DNA from: Symsagittifera roscoffensis
Lineage: Eukaryota > Xenacoelomorpha > Acoela > Convolutidae
Assembly: GCF_963678635.1 (NCBI RefSeq)
Contig: NC_087071.1
Location: 15,313,613-15,377,612, forward strand
DNA length: 64,000 nucleotides
Direction of reading: 5' to 3'
Below are positions 60,741 through 64,000 of the stretch, one piece after another (within the stretch, counting starts at the first letter, position 1; every line of letters begins with the position of its first letter). The notes under the pieces were generated by a model. The model was not told where the DNA came from. It was given only the letters and a program-made list of their open reading frames with translations, and made no database searches. A program made the position numbers and the translations under genes.

Positions 60741-63700
60741 TGCCTTACCTTGTCTTGCCCTGCATTGCCTTGCTTCGAATCGCCTCGCCTTTCCTTGGCT
60801 TGGCTCGGCTTGGCTTGGCTTGCCTTGGCTTGCCTTGCCTTGCCTTGCCCTGGCTTGGCTTGGCTTGCCTTAGCTTGCTTTGGCTCGGCTCGGTAGGGCT
60901 GGGCTCTGCTTGGCGGGGCTTGGCTTCACTTGCTTTGCCTTGTCTTGCCTCGCCTCGCCTTGCCTTGCCTTGCCTTGCCTTACCTTGCCGTGCCGTGCCG
61001 TGCCCTGCCTTGCATTGCATTGCCTTGCCTTGCCTTGCCTTGCCTTGCCTTGCCTTGCCTTGCCTTGCCTTGCCTTGCCTTGCCTTGCCTTGCCTTGCCT
61101 TGCCTTGCCTTGCCTTGCCTTGCCTTGCCTTGCCTTGCCTTGCCTTGCATTGCATTGGCTTCCTTTGCTTTGCCTTGTCTCGTCTTGCTTTTTCTTGCCT
61201 TGTCTTGCCTTGCCTTGCCTTGCCTTGCCTTGCCTTGTCTTGCCTTGCCTTACCTTGCCTTGCCTTGCCTTTCCTTTCCTTTCCTTTCCTTGCCCTACCT
61301 TGTCTTGCCTTGCCTTGCCTTAACTTGCATGGCCTTTCACTTGCTTTGCCTTGCCTTGCCTTGTCTTGCCTTGCATTGCCTTATTTTGCCTTATTTTGCC
61401 TTGCCTTGCCTTGGCTTGGCTTGGCTTGGTTTGGCTCGGCTTTGCGGGGCTGGGCTCAGCTTGGCGGCGTTTAAATTGGCTTGCCTTGCCTTACTGTACT
61501 GGGTCTTGTCGTACCTTGCCTTGCCTTGCCTTGCCCTGGGCTACATTGCCTTGTCTTGACTTGTTTTTACCTTGCCTTGCCTTGCCCTGCCTTGTAGTGC
61601 CTTCTCTTTACTTTCCTTGCCTTGGTTTGTACTGCCTTAATTTGCCTTGCCTTGCCTTGTCTTGTCTTGCTTTGCATTGCCTTGCCTTGCTTTGCCTTGC
61701 CTTGCCCTGGCTTGGCTTGGCTTGCCTTAGCTTGCTTTGGCTCGGCTCGGTAGGGCTGGGCTCTGCTTGGCGGGGCTTGTCTTCACTTGCTTTGCCTTGC
61801 CTCGCCTCGCCTTGCCTTGCCTTGCCTTGCCTTACCTTACCGTGCCGTGCCCTGCCTTGCATTGCCTTGCCTTGCCTTGCCTTACCTTGCCTTGCCTTGC
61901 CTTGCCTTGCCTTGCCTTGCCTTGCCTTGCCTTGTATTGGCTTCCTTTGCTTTGCCTTGTCTCGTCTTGCTTTTCTTGCCTTGTCTTGCCTTGCCTTGCC
62001 TTGCCTTGCCTTGCCTTGCCTTGCCTTGCCTTGCCTTGCCTTGCTTGCCTTGCCTTGCCTTGCCTTGCCTTGCCTTGCCTTGCCTTGCCTTGCCTTGCCT
62101 TGCCTTGCCTTGCCTTGCCTTGCCTGCCTTGCCTTGCCTTGCCTTGCCTTGCCTTGCCTTGCCTTGCCTTGCCTTGCCTTTCCTTTCCTTTCCTTTCCTT
62201 TCCTTTCCTTGCCCTACCTTGCCTTGCCTTGCCTTGCCTTGCCTTAACTTGCATGGCCTTTCACTTGCTTTGCCTTGCCTTGCCTTGTTTTGCCTTGCAT
62301 TGCCTTATTTTGCCTTATTTTGCCTTGCCTTACCTTGCCTTGCCTTGCCTTGCCTTGGCTTGGCTTGGCTTGGTTTGGTTCGGCTTTGCGGGGCTGGGCT
62401 CAGCTTGGCGGCGTTTAAATTGGCTTGACTTGCCTTACTGTACTGGGTCTTGTCGTACCTTGCCTTGCCTTGCCTTGCCCTGGGCTACATTGCCTTGTCT
62501 TGACTTGTTTTTACCTTGCCTTGCCTTGCCCTGCCTTGTAGTGCCTTCTCTTGACTTTCCTTGCCTTGGTTTTTACTGCCTTAATTTGCCTTGCCTTGCC
62601 TTGTCTTGCCTTGCTTTGCATTGCCTTGCCTTGCTTTGCCTTGCCTTGCCTCACCTTGCCTTGCCTTGTCTTGTCCTGTAATGTTTTTTCTTGCCTTGAT
62701 TTGCCTTACCTTGCCTCGATTTGTCTTGCCCTGCCTTTTTTGCCTTGTCTGGCTTTGTCTTGCCTTGCCGTACCGGGCCTTGGCTTTCCTTGCCTTGCCT
62801 TGCCTTGCCTTGTCGTGCCTTGCCTTTCCTTGCATTGCTTTACAGTGCCTTTCCTTGTCTTCCTTGCCTTGCTTTTATTTACCTTGCCTTGCGTTGCCAT
62901 GCCTTGTCTTGCTTTGCCTTGCCTTGTCTTGCCTTGTCGTACCGGGCCTTGTCTTACCATGCCTTGCCTTGCCTTACCTTCCCTTGCATTGCCGTGCATT
63001 GCTTTACCGTGCCTTGTCTTGTCTTGCCTTACCTTGCCTTGCTTTGTCTTGCCTTACCTTCCCTGCCTTGCCTTCCCTTGTATTGCCTTTCACTTTCTTT
63101 GCCTTGCCTTGCCTTGCCTTGCCTTGCCTTGCCTTGCCTTCCCTTGCATGGCCTTTCACTTGCTTTGCCTTGCCTTGCCTTGTCTTGCCTTGCATTGCCT
63201 TATTTTGCATTATTTTGCCTTGTCTTGCCTTGCCTTGGCTTGGCTTGGCTTGGTTTGGCTCGGCTTTGCGGGGCTGGGCTCAGCTTGGCGGCGTTTAAAT
63301 TGGCTTGCCTTGCCTTACTGTACTGGGTCTTGTCGTACCTTGCCTTGCCTTGCCTTGCCCTGGGCTACATTGCCTTATCTAGACTTGTTTTTACCTTGCC
63401 TTGCCTTGCCCTGCCTTGTAGTGCCTTCTCTTGACTTTCCTTGCCTTGGTTTTTACTGCCTTAATTTGCCTTGCCTTGCCTTGTCTTGTCTTGCTTTGCA
63501 TTGCCTTGCCTTGCTTTGCCTTGCCTTGCCTCACCTTGCCTTGCCTCACCTTGCCTTGCCTTGTCTTGTCCTGTAATGTTTTTTCTTGCCTTGATTTGCC
63601 TTACCTTGCCTCGATTTGTCTTGCCCTGCCTTTTTTGCCTTGTCTGGCTTTGTCTTGCCTTGTCGTACCGGGCCTTGGCTTTCCTTGCCTTGCCTTGCCT

Positions 63701-64000
63701 TGCCTTGTCGTGCCTTGCCTTTCCTTGCATTGCTTTACAGTGCCTTTTTGTTGTCTTCCTTGCCTTGCTTTTATTTACCTTGCCTTGCGTTGCCATGCCT
63801 TGTCTTGCTTTGCCTTGCCTTGTCTTGCCTTGTCGTACCGGGCCTTGTCTTACCATGCTTTGCCTTGCCTTACCTTCCCTTGCATTGCCGTGTATTGCTT
63901 TACCGTGCCTTGTCTTGTCTTGCCTTACCTTGCCTTGCTTTGTCTTGCCTCACCTTCCCTGCCTTGCCTTCCCTTGCATTGCCTTTCACTTTCTTTGCCT
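60741..64000. repeat. CCTTG pentanucleotide satellite with higher-order repeats
   Basis: Thousands of bases of CCTTG repeats with substitutions, running off the window end. Unique-looking blocks recur: TTTGCGGGGCTGGGCTCAGC at 61441, 62385 and 63265, and CTCTGCTTGGCGGGG at about 60904 and 61760, giving an ~0.85-0.95-kb higher-order period. Every frame is open on both strands because the unit is five bases; the resulting Leu-Ala-Leu-Pro-Cys proteins are not genes. Confidence 0.95.

Noticed and set aside
60745-63856. Long open frames on both strands coding Leu-Ala-Leu-Pro-Cys or Gln-Gly-Lys-Ala-Arg repeats
   Set aside because: They are forced by the CCTTG repeat, which is open in all frames; they carry no other protein feature.
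1-64000. CRISPR arrays, bacterial operons, rRNA or complete tRNA genes
   Set aside because: None was seen; repeats here are transposon termini, tandem units or satellite, and the only tRNA-like sequence is the retroelement primer site.

Overview
The window is invertebrate animal nuclear DNA made almost entirely of mobile elements and repeats; no ordinary host gene is convincing. It is AT-rich and has spliced genes with GT-AG introns (for example CCG|GTAAGC ... TTCAG|G in the DNA polymerase). It holds an animal-type Polinton/Maverick, a Ty3/Gypsy-class retroelement with an env, MITE-like foldback elements and a pentanucleotide satellite. I cannot name the phylum from this sequence.

Layout. 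371-1212 is the right end of a decayed second Polinton. 1812-8125 holds about three tandem units of ~2.0 kb that carry copies of a foldback MITE (inverted ends CCGGGTTGACC). 8388-27029 is an 18.6-kb LTR retroelement on the minus strand: 411-bp LTRs with 3 differences seen, 4-bp target duplication AAAG, and a tRNA-like primer-binding site. Its order is gag, protease, RT, RNase H, integrase, then a two-helix ORF, a Pro/Ser/Thr-rich ORF without a start codon, a broken env resembling rhabdo/chuvirus-type glycoproteins, and two further unknown ORFs.

28471-56290 is a Polinton with TIRs and a 6-bp target duplication AGCGTC on both sides. It is 27.8 kb because an internal ~10.3-kb block (polymerase to end of the minor capsid gene) is tandemly duplicated; without the duplication it would be ~17.5 kb. 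It encodes a zinc-finger/protein-primed-type DNA polymerase B in three exons, adenain-like protease, major and minor capsid proteins, a basic core protein, integrase, packaging ATPase, a two-helix membrane protein, a possible DxE exonuclease and several hypothetical ORFs. Many are broken by stops or frameshifts, so the copy is probably not autonomous as assembled.

Inside each duplicated block sits a separate 3.68-kb element bounded by 119-bp inverted repeats. It has three ORFs arranged divergently: a PC4-like ssDNA-binding protein, a protein with an HxH motif that might be an HUH-type relic, and a serine-rich protein with a basic C-terminus. No known transposase is seen in it. This nested element is the best candidate for an undescribed system.

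56297-60740 contains two more copies of the CCGGGTTGACC foldback family, a 182-bp tandem repeat and a possible exon relic. 60741-64000 is a CCTTG satellite with a higher-order period of about 0.9 kb.
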